DNA of 64,000 bases from UBA1672 sp033851915 (lineage in GTDB: Bacteria > Pseudomonadota > Alphaproteobacteria > Micavibrionales > Micavibrionaceae): NCBI GenBank assembly GCA_033851915.1, contig JAWSVM010000003.1:62001-126000 (forward strand), given 5' to 3'. Positions 42,218-50,562 of this stretch are shown here, piece by piece; within the stretch, counting starts at the first letter, position 1, and each line of letters opens with the position of its first letter. The translations under genes and the position numbers were made by a program. The notes below the pieces were generated by a model, which was not told the origin of the DNA, searched no databases, and saw nothing but the letters and a program-made list of their open reading frames with translations.

Positions 42218-44054
42218 TGGATATCCTCCCTTTCCGGAATGGCAGCGTAACCGCAATTACAAAAACGCTTTCAATGCCGATAAACAGGCCGAGCGACCAA
42301 AGCGCAGAATCCATAAACCCATAAGCATGCAGGCCAACGCCCAATAGATTGACGCCAAACCATGACAAAGCAAGGATCACCGAAAGATAAGAAAACCCGC
42401 ATAAAACGGCGTGTTTGGTCATATGCGCACTCACCCGTCCATGGATAATCCAAATCAGCCAAAGCACGATAAGTAATGCGCCATTTTCCTTTGGATCCCA
42501 TCCCCAGAACCGCCCCCATGACTGATCTGCCCAAATACCGCCCAAAACGGTGCCTATCGTCGCAAAGAACAGAGCCAACAGCGCCGCCGTCAATGTGCTT
42601 TTGAACAAGGTGTTGTCAGAAGATTCTCCGCCATTCCATCGTGATTTTATCAACGTGTAATGCGCAAGAATGCTGGTTAACGCGCAAAAAGCATAGCCCG
42701 CCGTGATGCATAAAACATGGGTGGTCAGCCAGAAATTCGTATTAAGAACGGCGGTCAACATAACAAAACTGTCCCCGTTCAAATTGTGCGAAAACCCAAG
42801 GATATGCAAGAAAATCGCAAGACTCAGCCCCAGCCATAACCACAGCATTTTCTTGTCTCTACGATAGGCGATAAGCGCGTAGAGCGTGGTGATAAGACTG
42901 GCGAATAATATCGTTTCGTACAGCGTGCTGACGGGTGGCCTGTCCAGAATAAATATCCGCAATGCAATGCCACAAAGCTGGCATATGAAACTGACAAGTA
43001 GCGCCATAGAAGCCGCTGTCATTTGTAGAGCGTTGCTGCGGAACAAAGCCGTGATAAGCGCGGTCATCCCGATTAAACAGGCAATAAAGCTGATGAAAAA
43101 CGGCGGGTATAGGTTGTAATAATACTCCGCATTCAGTGCTTTCGGGCGTATCTGCGCGGTGCTTGATGTGACATGCGTATATAAAGCACGCGCGGTATCA
43201 TCCCATTTTTTCATGTCGCTGCCGTAATAGGCTGCACTTAAATCTTGCCAGTATTTCAGCTGCGTATTGTTATCTGCGGACAGGGATTCCCAAGGCGATA
43301 ACCATCCACCGTTATCGGCTGGAATGACTTTGAAAACATTACTGTTGCGCCCTGTCTCTTGCAGTAGGCTGAGCGTGAAGGACAAATGCGCTAAGGCTTG
43401 TTCTTCGGGGGTATATGCCTCGATATTTTGGTCTTTTTCGGCGATAATATCTTTCAAGGTTGCTTGCAAAATACCTTGAAGTTCCAGCGTCTCGATAAAA
43501 CTAAGTGTTCTTCCGGTGTAAGGCTTAAACGGCGCGGGCAGGCTGTTTGGCAATGTTGTGGAAAGCGGCAGGATCAGCGTTAAACTGCCGAGCAGATTTT
43601 GCAAAGACACAACGTTTTTCTGCAGGGTAATCAGCTCCCTTTGCTGCACAGACCAATCCGCCTCATCCGCGCCGACAATGCTGAGGATCATCTTTTGTTT
43701 TGTGCGCAGAACCTCGGATATCTCCTTATAGGAATAGAGCTTATTCTTGCGGCGTTCTAAATGCAGGATTGTGAGTATTTCGGGATTGATAATTTTCAGA
43801 ACAGGGCGTGTTTCTGCGCGAGCAGGGTCAAATAATGTCTCGATCAGCCACGCAATTGCGCCGCTTTCCTTGCCTGAGAAGGTGCGCAGCTGTATGCGAG
43901 CAAAGCTGTCTAATGGCTTTATTCTGCCCTCATGCAAAATGGGAATCCGTGCGATAGAGGCGGTATCCAATTGCACAATATCTTGTTCTTGCGCCTGAGC
44001 GGGCATGGCAAAAAATAGGCAAACTACGGATAAAAGGATAAAAAATCTAGGCAT
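42210..44054 (-). CDS. ccsA: System II cytochrome c biogenesis protein CcsA with N-terminal periplasmic extension, 614 aa
   Basis: The start is ATG 44054, with GGAAAGG upstream and an 8-base overlap with the resB stop; the frame is open to 44117. Residues 1-22 are a signal peptide (FFAMPAQA). A periplasmic region of about 320 residues follows. The C-terminal half has eight or so membrane segments with the tryptophan-rich haem-handling motif WGRFWGWDPKENGALL near 525-540 and conserved His residues (THVLCITAGYAF). This is the CcsA half of the haem lyase; the long N-terminal extension occurs in proteobacterial and Bacteroidetes-like ccsA homologues. Confidence 0.88.
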   Translation of the reverse strand: MPRFFILLSVVCLFFAMPAQAQEQDIVQLDTASIARIPILHEGRIKPLDSFARIQLRTFSGKESGAIAWLIETLFDPARAETRPVLKIINPEILTILHLERRKNKLYSYKEISEVLRTKQKMILSIVGADEADWSVQQRELITLQKNVVSLQNLLGSLTLILPLSTTLPNSLPAPFKPYTGRTLSFIETLELQGILQATLKDIIAEKDQNIEAYTPEEQALAHLSFTLSLLQETGRNSNVFKVIPADNGGWLSPWESLSADNNTQLKYWQDLSAAYYGSDMKKWDDTARALYTHVTSSTAQIRPKALNAEYYYNLYPPFFISFIACLIGMTALITALFRSNALQMTAASMALLVSFICQLCGIALRIFILDRPPVSTLYETILFASLITTLYALIAYRRDKKMLWLWLGLSLAIFLHILGFSHNLNGDSFVMLTAVLNTNFWLTTHVLCITAGYAFCALTSILAHYTLIKSRWNGGESSDNTLFKSTLTAALLALFFATIGTVLGGIWADQSWGRFWGWDPKENGALLIVLWLIWIIHGRVSAHMTKHAVLCGFSYLSVILALSWFGVNLLGVGLHAYGFMDSALWSLGLFIGIESVFVIAVTLPFRKGRISNA

Positions 44055-45171
44055 GTTTATCCTTTCCGCTTTTGGGTTTCTTCTTTGGGCTGCGCCCGCG
44101 CATAAATAAATGCACAATCAGGCCAATACACATGGTCAGCCCCGAGATATAAGGAAAGGATCGCCCGACATTCCAAACTGCGGCCAGCACCGATACATCG
44201 CCCTGCGGCGTCTTAATGAACGAGGATTGAAAAAAGGTGTAGCCTTTATACCGCAAAGGCTCATTCATCGAAATAATGCTTTCCCATTGCATGTCACCAT
44301 CTCTTATCAGGACGGTGGATTGATAGGCTTTGGCCATATCGGTGCCGGGGTGAATATCCTTTTTAAACGCCAGCAACGTAATGGAAAAGGGCAGCCTTCT
44401 ATGTTGTCTGCGCAGTGCAAATTTATAGGTTTTCCCATCCACCGAAATCGCGGGGTATTTCGGAACATCTTCCAGCGAGACAAAAATTTCGTGCGTATCA
44501 TCATAGGTGACTTGAAAGACCAAGCCCGCCATATTCTCTTCGTTGTTTTTCTTGGGCGGCGCGGTTTCTAACTGCATATGCTGCGCCATGCCGATATGGT
44601 GCTCTGTCTTGTTTTCACGCGCCACGATTTTGCAATTCTCACAGGCTTCATGAATATCGATGGCGAAGGGGAATTGTTTATCAAGGCTCAAGGGGCGTTG
44701 CGCTTTGATATCTTTGTGATTGAGCGTCATTAAGGCTCTGCCTTGTTCATCCATAATTACAAATTCGCGCATATGATAATCGGAGATGATGCTCTTTTGC
44801 TCACCCTCACCCAAAGCGATATAGCCCTCACTGCTGAATAATGCCGTAAACAATCCGCCCAGCAACAGTAACAGCACACTGATATGCGTCAGGATAATGC
44901 CTGAGTTGCGCACAGTCCATGGGCTTTTGAATACCAGCTTAAAGGTCAAATTAATGAAAATCAGCCCCAGAAATATCGGCATACCAGGCAGTGGAATAAC
45001 ACCGCCAACCCAAACAACAGGCGCAGCAAAGAATATATGTGTGGCTTGATACAGTCCGATATATTTTTGCGCAATTGTTCCCGTGACAAGATAGGCCATG
45101 ACGATCGGAATCGTATAGTTTAACAACGTCGGTTTACAGAGCAGCGTAAATAATTTTCGTGTTACGGTCAT
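44047..45171 (-). CDS. resB: ResB/Ccs1-like cytochrome c biogenesis protein, 374 aa
   Basis: This is the partner of CcsA in System II haem lyase. Three N-terminal membrane segments are visible (about 20-35, 45-60 and 90-112, GIILTHISVLLLLLGGLF), a large periplasmic domain (SSEGYIALGEGEQKSIISD; PLRYKGYTFFQSSF), and one C-terminal segment near 340-358. The pattern YKGYTFFQSSF is a ResB hallmark. It heads the operon resB-ccsA-thioredoxin, with 8-base overlaps between genes. Confidence 0.87.
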   Translation of the reverse strand: MTVTRKLFTLLCKPTLLNYTIPIVMAYLVTGTIAQKYIGLYQATHIFFAAPVVWVGGVIPLPGMPIFLGLIFINLTFKLVFKSPWTVRNSGIILTHISVLLLLLGGLFTALFSSEGYIALGEGEQKSIISDYHMREFVIMDEQGRALMTLNHKDIKAQRPLSLDKQFPFAIDIHEACENCKIVARENKTEHHIGMAQHMQLETAPPKKNNEENMAGLVFQVTYDDTHEIFVSLEDVPKYPAISVDGKTYKFALRRQHRRLPFSITLLAFKKDIHPGTDMAKAYQSTVLIRDGDMQWESIISMNEPLRYKGYTFFQSSFIKTPQGDVSVLAAVWNVGRSFPYISGLTMCIGLIVHLFMRGRSPKKKPKSGKDKHA

Positions 45172-45243
45172 GATTTGCGCATTCTAACCATTGCGTATGA
45201 AATCGCTAGTGCAAAGTTATGATTTTGTGATATGACCTGCATT

Positions 45244-45474
45244 ATGAATGAAGATAAATTACAAGAGATTGAAATTGCGCTGGCCTATCAGGATCAGCAA
45301 CTTCAAGAGCTGAACACAGTGATCACCGATCAGTGGAAGCAAATGGAGCTGTTAAAGGCGCGTCTGGATAAGGCGTTGTCTAAGATTGAGCGTCTGGAGG
45401 GTGGCGGTGATGATGGTGATGCATCTATGTCTTCAATGGAGCGCGCCGCGCAAGATAGACCGCCACATTATTAA
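45244..45474 (+). CDS. slyX: SlyX-family protein, 76 aa
   Basis: A short coiled-coil protein (IEIALAYQDQQLQELNTVI, LLKARLDKALSKIERLEG) ending in the conserved RPPHY tail of SlyX. Function is unknown in the family. I prefer ATG 45244 (MNEDKL); ATG 45232 would add four residues and neither has a strong ribosome site. It converges on dusB with 11 bases between stops. Confidence 0.85.
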   Translation: MNEDKLQEIEIALAYQDQQLQELNTVITDQWKQMELLKARLDKALSKIERLEGGGDDGDASMSSMERAAQDRPPHY

Positions 45475-45485
45475 ATATGATTACG

Positions 45486-46466
45486 TTACGCCGCCTCAAT
45501 AAACGGTGTAAAAAATGCGTGCAGATTATCGCGCACTTCATTAGGGTCTTTTAGTTTGTTGAGCTTAGCTCTGAATTCTGCCGCTCCCCTAAACCCCGTG
45601 CAATACCAAGACAGATGCTTACGCGCAAAAGGCACGCCCTTACGCTCTCCGTAATATTCTAAAATCGCGTCGTAATGATTTAGTATAAGGGCGAGCTTTT
45701 CAGCTGTGCTTGGCTCCGCCCCGATCTTCTCGGTTTTCAAATATGTCATAATCTGTTGCAGCAACCACGGCTTGCCCTGACATCCGCGCCCAATCATAAC
45801 CCCGTCCGCACCTGATTGCGCCATCGCGTCAATCGCATCTTGCGGGGTGAGGATGTCTCCATTCACGATCAGCGGGATATTAATGGCGTCTTTTGTTGCG
45901 CGGATTGCCTGCCAATCGGCTTGTCCGTTATATTTCTGATCGCGCGTTCTGCCGTGGACTGTAATCATCTGCACGCCGACATCCTCCGCCATTTTGGCCA
46001 GAGTGGGGGCGTTGCGGTTATCATTATCCCAACCAAGGCGCATTTTCACTGTGACAGGGATTTTCACCGCCTTCACAGTTGCCGCCATAATCTCTGTCGC
46101 CAGTTTTTCATCCTGCATTAGCGCCGAGCCAGCCATTTTCTTCACCACCTTCTTAACAGGGCAACCAAAGTTGATATCGATAATCGCCGCGCCGCGGGCT
46201 TCGTTCATGCGCGCTGCTTCGGCCATAATATCAGGATCACATCCCGCCAGTTGCACTGCCATGGGAAATTCTTCGGCATAATTCTCGTTCATCTTCAAAG
46301 ACCTGCTGGTCTCTTGGATCATTTCACGGCTGGCAATCATCTCGGAGAATACAAGCCCCGCGCCATATTTCTTAATCAGCTTGCGAAACGGCAGGTCGGT
46401 GACACCGGACATCGGCGCCAAAAAGACGGGGTCATCAATCGCAATGTCACCAATTGAAAATCCCAT
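45486..46466 (-). CDS. dusB: tRNA-dihydrouridine synthase, DusB/NifR3 type, 326 aa
   Basis: A flavin enzyme that reduces uridine in tRNA. It starts with the barrel signature LAPMSGVTDLPFRKLIKKYG, followed by VQLAGCDPDIMAEAA, DINFGCPVKKVVKKMAGSAL with the catalytic Cys (FGCP), VKMRLGWD, MITVHGRTRDQKYNGQADW, VNGDILTPQDA, MIGRGCQGKPWL and a helical C-terminal tRNA-binding domain. The start codon abuts the msrA stop, so the two genes are co-transcribed. Confidence 0.95.
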   Translation of the reverse strand: MGFSIGDIAIDDPVFLAPMSGVTDLPFRKLIKKYGAGLVFSEMIASREMIQETSRSLKMNENYAEEFPMAVQLAGCDPDIMAEAARMNEARGAAIIDINFGCPVKKVVKKMAGSALMQDEKLATEIMAATVKAVKIPVTVKMRLGWDNDNRNAPTLAKMAEDVGVQMITVHGRTRDQKYNGQADWQAIRATKDAINIPLIVNGDILTPQDAIDAMAQSGADGVMIGRGCQGKPWLLQQIMTYLKTEKIGAEPSTAEKLALILNHYDAILEYYGERKGVPFARKHLSWYCTGFRGAAEFRAKLNKLKDPNEVRDNLHAFFTPFIEAA

Positions 46467-47135
46467 TTACGGCCTTTGTTGCAGCTTTAGCTTCTTGGCC
46501 TGCTTCTTATAGAAAACGCGTGGATGAACTTCGCCGTTCTCCTTTTCGTACTTCTCGTAATATTGCTGATGATACTCTTCACCCGCCCAGAATTTAACGG
46601 CCGCACTGACCTCGGTTACGATAGGGCTGCTGTATGTCTTTTGCGCATCCACTTTTGCGATCAAGTCCTCGGCAATCTCTTTCTGCACCTCGTCATGATA
46701 GAAAATTTCAGAACGATATTGCGTACCGACATCAACGCCCTGACGGTTCAGCGTGGTTGGATCATGCGCTTTGGTCAGGAAGAATGTGACTAATTGTTTA
46801 TAAGATATTTTATCAGGATCAAAGGTGATTTCTATGGCTTCGGCATGGCCTGTTTGTCCTGTCGTGATGTCGCGATAGCCGGGTTCTTGTAAATCTCCGC
46901 CCGTATAGCCAACATTTGTGTGCAAAACACCGTCCAAAGCGCGAAATTCGCTCTCTAAACACCAAAAACAGCCTCCGGCCAGTGTCGCGAGGGGGTAATT
47001 ATCGGGTTTATCTGTCATCAGGTCGCTTCCTTGTGCATCTAATACGCCTTCTACGGCCAAAGACGGTGTGTTTAGGGCGGCAAAGGTCAGTCCTGTCAGC
47101 CCCACGAATATAGCAATTATTGTAATAATACGCAT
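46467..47135 (-). CDS. msrA: Peptide methionine sulfoxide reductase A, exported form, 222 aa
   Basis: It repairs S-methionine sulfoxide in proteins. I choose ATG 47135, which has an AAGG site 8 bases upstream; ATG 47153 would add six residues. An N-terminal hydrophobic signal (about 2-20, IITIIAIFVGLTGLTFAAL) places it in the periplasm. The catalytic motif GGCFWCLESEF lies near residues 55-65, followed by VGYTGGDLQEPGYRDI, GHAEAIEITFDP, FFLTKAHDPTTLNRQGVD and QYRSEIFYHDE. It is upstream of and adjacent to dusB. Confidence 0.93.
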   Translation of the reverse strand: MRIITIIAIFVGLTGLTFAALNTPSLAVEGVLDAQGSDLMTDKPDNYPLATLAGGCFWCLESEFRALDGVLHTNVGYTGGDLQEPGYRDITTGQTGHAEAIEITFDPDKISYKQLVTFFLTKAHDPTTLNRQGVDVGTQYRSEIFYHDEVQKEIAEDLIAKVDAQKTYSSPIVTEVSAAVKFWAGEEYHQQYYEKYEKENGEVHPRVFYKKQAKKLKLQQRP

Positions 47136-47203
47136 TATTCTACCTTTTTTCATGTTTTAACGTTATTATATCTATATGAGACTATTCGCAAGGAATGAGA
47201 GAA

Positions 47204-47917
47204 ATGTTTCTAAAAAAATCAAAATTGTTGAATTATGGCGATCGTCCGCAGGGTATAGAGCCGTCTATCATCCTGTTGCATTATACAGGGATGGAGACGA
47301 TGCAAGCGGCTAAAGACCGCCTTACTGACCCTAAAATCGAGGTCAGCGCCCATTATTTGATTGATGAGGATGGTTCTATCGATAATCTGGTGCCCGAAGA
47401 TAAGCGTGCGTGGCATGCGGGCATTGCCTATTGGGATCATGAAACGGATATTAATTCACATTCTATCGGTATTGAAATTGTTAATCGCGGGCATGAGTTT
47501 GGCTATCACCCTTTTCCGATAGAGCAAATGCAAGCGGTGGCGCAGCTTTGTCGCGAAATTATGGAGCGTCATGATATCGTCCATGTCCTTGGGCATTCCG
47601 ATGTCGCACCGGAGCGTAAACAAGACCCGGGGGAGCTGTTCGAGTGGGAATGGCTATCTGCGCAAGGGGTTGGCCTTTGGCCTGACCCAACGGAAGAAGA
47701 GCTGGGGCAAGCCAAAAAAATTGCCCGTAATGATTATGAGGCCGGAAAGCTGTTCATTGCGCTTGGCTATAACCCTATGGCGGCTTACGTGGATATTGTA
47801 ACCGCATTCCATCGCCATTATCACCCCAATACCTTCCTTGCCGAAGTAGAGGGCATAGCGCGGGAGCAATCTATTGCGCGGCTTTTATCGTTAATGCGCC
47901 AAAACCGTGAGCGTTAA
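47204..47917 (+). CDS. N-acetylmuramoyl-L-alanine amidase, AmpD/AmiD family, 237 aa
   Basis: A zinc amidase that cuts the bond between MurNAc and the stem peptide. I start at ATG 47204, with AAGGA about 9 bases upstream (47195 is only 2 bases after that site). Zinc and catalytic positions are visible: IILLHYTG, SAHYLIDEDGSI, RAWHAGIAYW, SIGIEIVN and VLGHSDVAPERKQDPGELFEW. A C-terminal helical part of about 70 residues (LGYNPMAAYVDIVTAFHRHY) resembles a peptidoglycan-binding domain. No signal peptide is seen, which fits cytoplasmic recycling of anhydro-muropeptides (AmpD role). Confidence 0.9.
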   Translation: MFLKKSKLLNYGDRPQGIEPSIILLHYTGMETMQAAKDRLTDPKIEVSAHYLIDEDGSIDNLVPEDKRAWHAGIAYWDHETDINSHSIGIEIVNRGHEFGYHPFPIEQMQAVAQLCREIMERHDIVHVLGHSDVAPERKQDPGELFEWEWLSAQGVGLWPDPTEEELGQAKKIARNDYEAGKLFIALGYNPMAAYVDIVTAFHRHYHPNTFLAEVEGIAREQSIARLLSLMRQNRER

Positions 47918-47923
47918 AATTCC

Positions 47924-47952
47924 TTGATATTTATCTTTAAAACAATCATTGT
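47924..47952 (+). promoter_or_regulatory. Promoter of rnpB
   Basis: TTGATA (47924-47929), 17-base spacer, CATTGT (47947-47952). The predicted start 7 bases later coincides with the first base of the P1 stem at 47959. Confidence 0.65.
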
Positions 47953-47958
47953 GCCGTG

Positions 47959-48347
47959 GTCGAAGGAATCGGGTGGCCGCTATATGTCTTATGATGTGTA
48001 GAGGAAAGTCCGGGCTTCACGGAAAAACGACGCCGGATAACGTCCGGGGAGGGGGTAACCCCTTACGGCCAGTGCTGCAGAAAATAAACTACCTCTCTTT
48101 ATCTTCGGATGGAAAGGGGAAAAGGTGAGAAGGTGCGGTAAGAGCGCACCGCGAATTCGGTAACGGATTTGGCATGGTAAACCCCGTCGGAAGCAAAACC
48201 AAATAGGAGCTGCATGTTACTTCGGTAACAGGTGTTTTTCGCACTGTAGCTCGGGTAGGTTGCTTGAGGTATTTGGTAACAGATATCCTAGATGAATGGT
48301 CACCCCTGATTTATCAGGACAGAACCCGGCTTATAGATTTCTTCGAC
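47959..48347 (+). ncRNA. rnpB: RNase P RNA (M1 RNA, type A)
   Basis: The catalytic RNA that matures tRNA 5' ends. The conserved core GAGGAAAGTCCGGGCT lies near 48001-48016 and the 3' universal segment ACAGAACCCGGCTTATAG near 48319-48336. The ends pair as stem P1: GTCGAAGGAATC (47959-47970) with GATTTCTTCGAC (48336-48347), with one G-T pair, which fixes both boundaries. Further hairpins, such as GTGCGGTAAGAGCGCAC near 48133-48149 and TGTTACTTCGGTAACA near 48215-48230, fit variable arms. Length of 389 is normal. Confidence 0.95.
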
Positions 48348-48389
48348 ATTTTCTCATTTTATGTTAAATAATGCATAAAAGTACATTAT

Positions 48390-48398
48390 TTATGCACA
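48390..48398 (+). promoter_or_regulatory. DnaA-box-like site TTATGCACA
   Basis: TTATGCACA matches the consensus TTATNCACA exactly. A single 9-mer can occur by chance, but two further boxes lie in the same gap. Confidence 0.35.
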
Positions 48399-48420
48399 GG
48401 CAGTTTTTAGCAATTATAAG

Positions 48421-48450
48421 AAAACCGCCGAAGGAGTGTCCGGCGGTTTT
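48421..48450. terminator. Hairpin terminator downstream of rnpB
   Basis: A perfect 10-bp inverted repeat, AAAACCGCCG (48421-48430) and CGGCGGTTTT (48441-48450), with a 10-base loop. A and T runs on both flanks let it work in either direction: for rnpB on the plus strand and for the small ORF on the minus strand. Confidence 0.8.
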
Positions 48451-48521
48451 CATTGGTCTTCTTGTTCGTCTGTATGTTTATAAGAATCCCCACGAAACAC
48501 ACGGCTATAAAGGTTTTACGG

Positions 48522-48611
48522 TTATTTACTGGCGTGATATGTATACAAAATTGTACCCATATACAGGCCTCCGTTTACAGCAAGAACAAGCATTAATATA
48601 CTCATAAGCAT
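48522..48611 (-). CDS. Possible 29-aa membrane micropeptide
   Basis: An ORF of 29 codons starts at ATG 48611 with GGGGA about 8 bases upstream. The product is nearly all hydrophobic in its first 24 residues (LMSILMLVLAVNGGLYM) and ends HASK. The hairpin terminator lies about 70 bases past its stop in the right orientation. There is no second line of evidence, so it may be chance. Confidence 0.3.
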   Translation of the reverse strand: MLMSILMLVLAVNGGLYMGTILYTYHASK

Positions 48612-48941
48612 AATTTATTCCCCACACAGGTTAGTCATTACTATTTATTAAGTGAAACCAGTTTTAGCATATTTATTTCGTAAAATGCAAGGGTTTTTCT
48701 ATGTTTTGCAGTAACTTAATTTTGTAAACCGCAGAATATAAGGGGTTTCGCATATAAAAAATATTCAGAAAAAGTGCATTTTTTATGCAAAATAGAATTT
48801 TTGGCAGAGCGTTTTTATCGAAAGTGGCGGAATTTGAAGCCATTTCTCTCATTTTACAGCATTATGAAAACATTTATTGGTCTCTGTAGATATTGGATGA
48901 AGTATTCATGTTCTCGTTACTACCGTCATTTACGCACATAC

Positions 48942-48962
48942 TTATCCACAACTTTATCAACA
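48942..48962 (+). promoter_or_regulatory. Tandem DnaA-box-like sites (TTATCCACA, TTATCAACA)
   Basis: TTATCCACA (48942-48950) is the perfect strong DnaA box; TTATCAACA (48954-48962) differs by one base and follows after 3 bases in the same orientation, next to an A-rich run. Two adjacent boxes are less likely by chance than one. They could regulate mraZ transcription or be part of a replication-related site. Confidence 0.45.
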
Positions 48963-49070
48963 GAATAAAAAATATGTTGTTTATTAGGGTATTACAATGA
49001 GTTCTTGTTGACGCCCCAAGTATTCCCATGATATCCCATATATATCCATAACGTGTCGCGAGTGGGCGTG

Positions 49071-49092
49071 TTTTGGTTTTCTTTTGGTTTTC
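49071..49092. repeat. Two tandem 11-bp repeats upstream of mraZ
   Basis: TTTTGGTTTTC occurs twice in direct succession (49071-49081, 49082-49092). With flanking GTGGG (49062-49066) and CTGG (49095-49098) this makes TGG triplets every 11 bases. MraZ is known to bind repeated TGGG-type boxes before its own operon, usually spaced by 10, so these could be its operator; this is inference. Confidence 0.4.
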
Positions 49093-49119
49093 ATCTGGCT
49101 ATCTAAGGGTTTTGGCTTC

Positions 49120-49590
49120 ATGGCGCTGTTTTTGTCAACATTTACGAATAAGGTCGATAAAAAGGGACGGGTATCCGTGCCTGCGCCGTTTCGTGCGGCT
49201 TTGGCGGATCAACTTCATCACGGTGTTGTGCTGTTTTGTTCGAACCAGCATTCCTGTCTGGAAGGCTTTGATTGGGCGAAGATGGATGAAATTGGTGACC
49301 GCATGGATCACTACGATCTGTTTTCTGACGATCAAGACGATCTCGCAACCACTATTTTCGGGGAGAGTGTCCAGTTATTCTTCGATAGTGAAGGACGTGT
49401 AACCTTGCCCGCCGAGTTGATTGAAGCCGCAAGTCTTGGTGATCGTGTAACTTTTGTTGGTCTGGGGCGTAAGTTCCAGATTTGGAATCCTGAGATGTTT
49501 GCCCGCCGTAAAGCGCAAGCACGCGGCGCGGTGCAGGATCGCAAACTAACCGTTCCCAAAATTTCCGGTAATACGGGGGCTGCGCAATGA
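49120..49590 (+). CDS. mraZ: MraZ, transcriptional regulator of the dcw cluster, 156 aa
   Basis: A double AbrB-fold DNA-binding protein that controls the division and cell-wall operon. The start is ATG 49120 (MALFLSTFTNKVDKKGRVSV), which is the conserved N-terminus; the frame is open to 49084 but the added residues are not family-like. Both swapped-hairpin repeats are visible: NKVDKKGRVSVPAPFR (about 8-23) and FDSEGRVTLPAELIEAASLG with FVGLGRKFQIWNPE (about 88-127). The stop overlaps rsmH as ATGA. Confidence 0.94.
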   Translation: MALFLSTFTNKVDKKGRVSVPAPFRAALADQLHHGVVLFCSNQHSCLEGFDWAKMDEIGDRMDHYDLFSDDQDDLATTIFGESVQLFFDSEGRVTLPAELIEAASLGDRVTFVGLGRKFQIWNPEMFARRKAQARGAVQDRKLTVPKISGNTGAAQ

Positions 49591-50561
49591 CAGCCCTACA
49601 AACATCACCCGATACACATTACCCTGTGATGCTGCCCGAAGTTCTGGCGGCATTATCTCCTAAAGATGGTGGCGTTTATGTTGATGGCACGTTTGGGGCA
49701 GGCGGTTATACGCGCGCGATTTTAGAGTCTGCGAATTGCACTGTCTATGCGATTGACCGCGATGATAATGCGCGCATCACGGCGGATGGTTTTGATGATG
49801 AGTATGGTGATCGCTTTAATTTTTTACGAGGCTGTTTCGGTGATGTAAAATCATTGCTGCAGGCTGTGGGTGTTGAACGAGTTGACGGCTTTGTCCTTGA
49901 TGTTGGTGTGTCTTCAATGCAAATTGACGAGGCGGAGCGCGGCTTTTCTTTTCGTTTTGACGGGCCGCTGGATATGCGCATGGATATGAAAAGCGATGGT
50001 CAAACCGCCGCTGATATTGTGAATACCTATGAGCAAGACGCGCTGGCAAACGTGATTTATGAATATGGGGGCGAGCGAAAATCCCGCCGTATTGCACGCA
50101 AAATAATCGAACTGCGCGAAGAAAAACCGTTTGAACGCACGTTGGAACTTGCGGATGCGGTGCGCTCTGTCGTGCCGAGAACACATAAGGATAAAATTGA
50201 TCCGGCAACGCGCACGTTTCAGGCGTTGCGCATCGCGGTGAATGACGAATTGGGCGAATTGGATCGCGCGCTGGATGTTTCGGAAGACATCTTGTCAGAA
50301 GATGGTCGCCTTGTTGTGGTGGCTTTTCATTCTCTGGAGGATGGCCGTGTGAAGCGTTTCCTTAAAGAAAAATCCAACACACAGGCCAAAGGCTCTCGCC
50401 ATTTGCCACAATCTGTTACCAGCGATGTGGAGCCGATCTTCACGTTGGTCTCCCGTAAGGCTATTAAACCGTCCGATAAAGAGGTCTCAGAAAACCCGCG
50501 TTCTCGCTCTGCGCGTTTGCGCGCCGGTATCCGTTGCCCTTTGAATGAAGAGGGGACGTGA
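49587..50561 (+). CDS. rsmH: 16S rRNA (cytosine-1402-N4)-methyltransferase RsmH (MraW), 324 aa
   Basis: It methylates N4 of C1402 in the ribosomal P site using SAM. Features are HYPVMLPEVLAALSP, the SAM-binding loop VDGTFGAGGYTRAILE, AIDRDDNA, DGFVLDVGVSSMQIDEAERG, FDGPLDMRMD, YGGERKSRRIARKI, TRTFQALRIAVNDELGEL and VVAFHSLEDGRVKRFLKE. Length is normal. Start ATG overlaps the mraZ stop by 4 bases. Confidence 0.96.
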   Translation: MTALQTSPDTHYPVMLPEVLAALSPKDGGVYVDGTFGAGGYTRAILESANCTVYAIDRDDNARITADGFDDEYGDRFNFLRGCFGDVKSLLQAVGVERVDGFVLDVGVSSMQIDEAERGFSFRFDGPLDMRMDMKSDGQTAADIVNTYEQDALANVIYEYGGERKSRRIARKIIELREEKPFERTLELADAVRSVVPRTHKDKIDPATRTFQALRIAVNDELGELDRALDVSEDILSEDGRLVVVAFHSLEDGRVKRFLKEKSNTQAKGSRHLPQSVTSDVEPIFTLVSRKAIKPSDKEVSENPRSRSARLRAGIRCPLNEEGT

Positions 50562-50562
50562 T

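Larger units (their letters stand above)
48348..49119. other. AT-rich gap between rnpB and mraZ
   Basis: About 770 bases without a gene of normal size. It holds a hairpin terminator (48421-48450), a possible 29-codon ORF on the minus strand (48522-48611), DnaA-box-like sites (48390-48398, 48942-48962), a TGCAT/ATGCA inverted repeat near 48776-48790, an isolated -35-like TTGACG at 49008-49013 and two tandem 11-bp repeats just before mraZ. The mraZ operon promoter must lie here. Confidence 0.6.

Noticed and set aside
48371..48607. 78-codon plus-strand ORF after rnpB
   Set aside because: It runs through the terminator hairpin, has no ribosome site, and its composition is unlike a protein.
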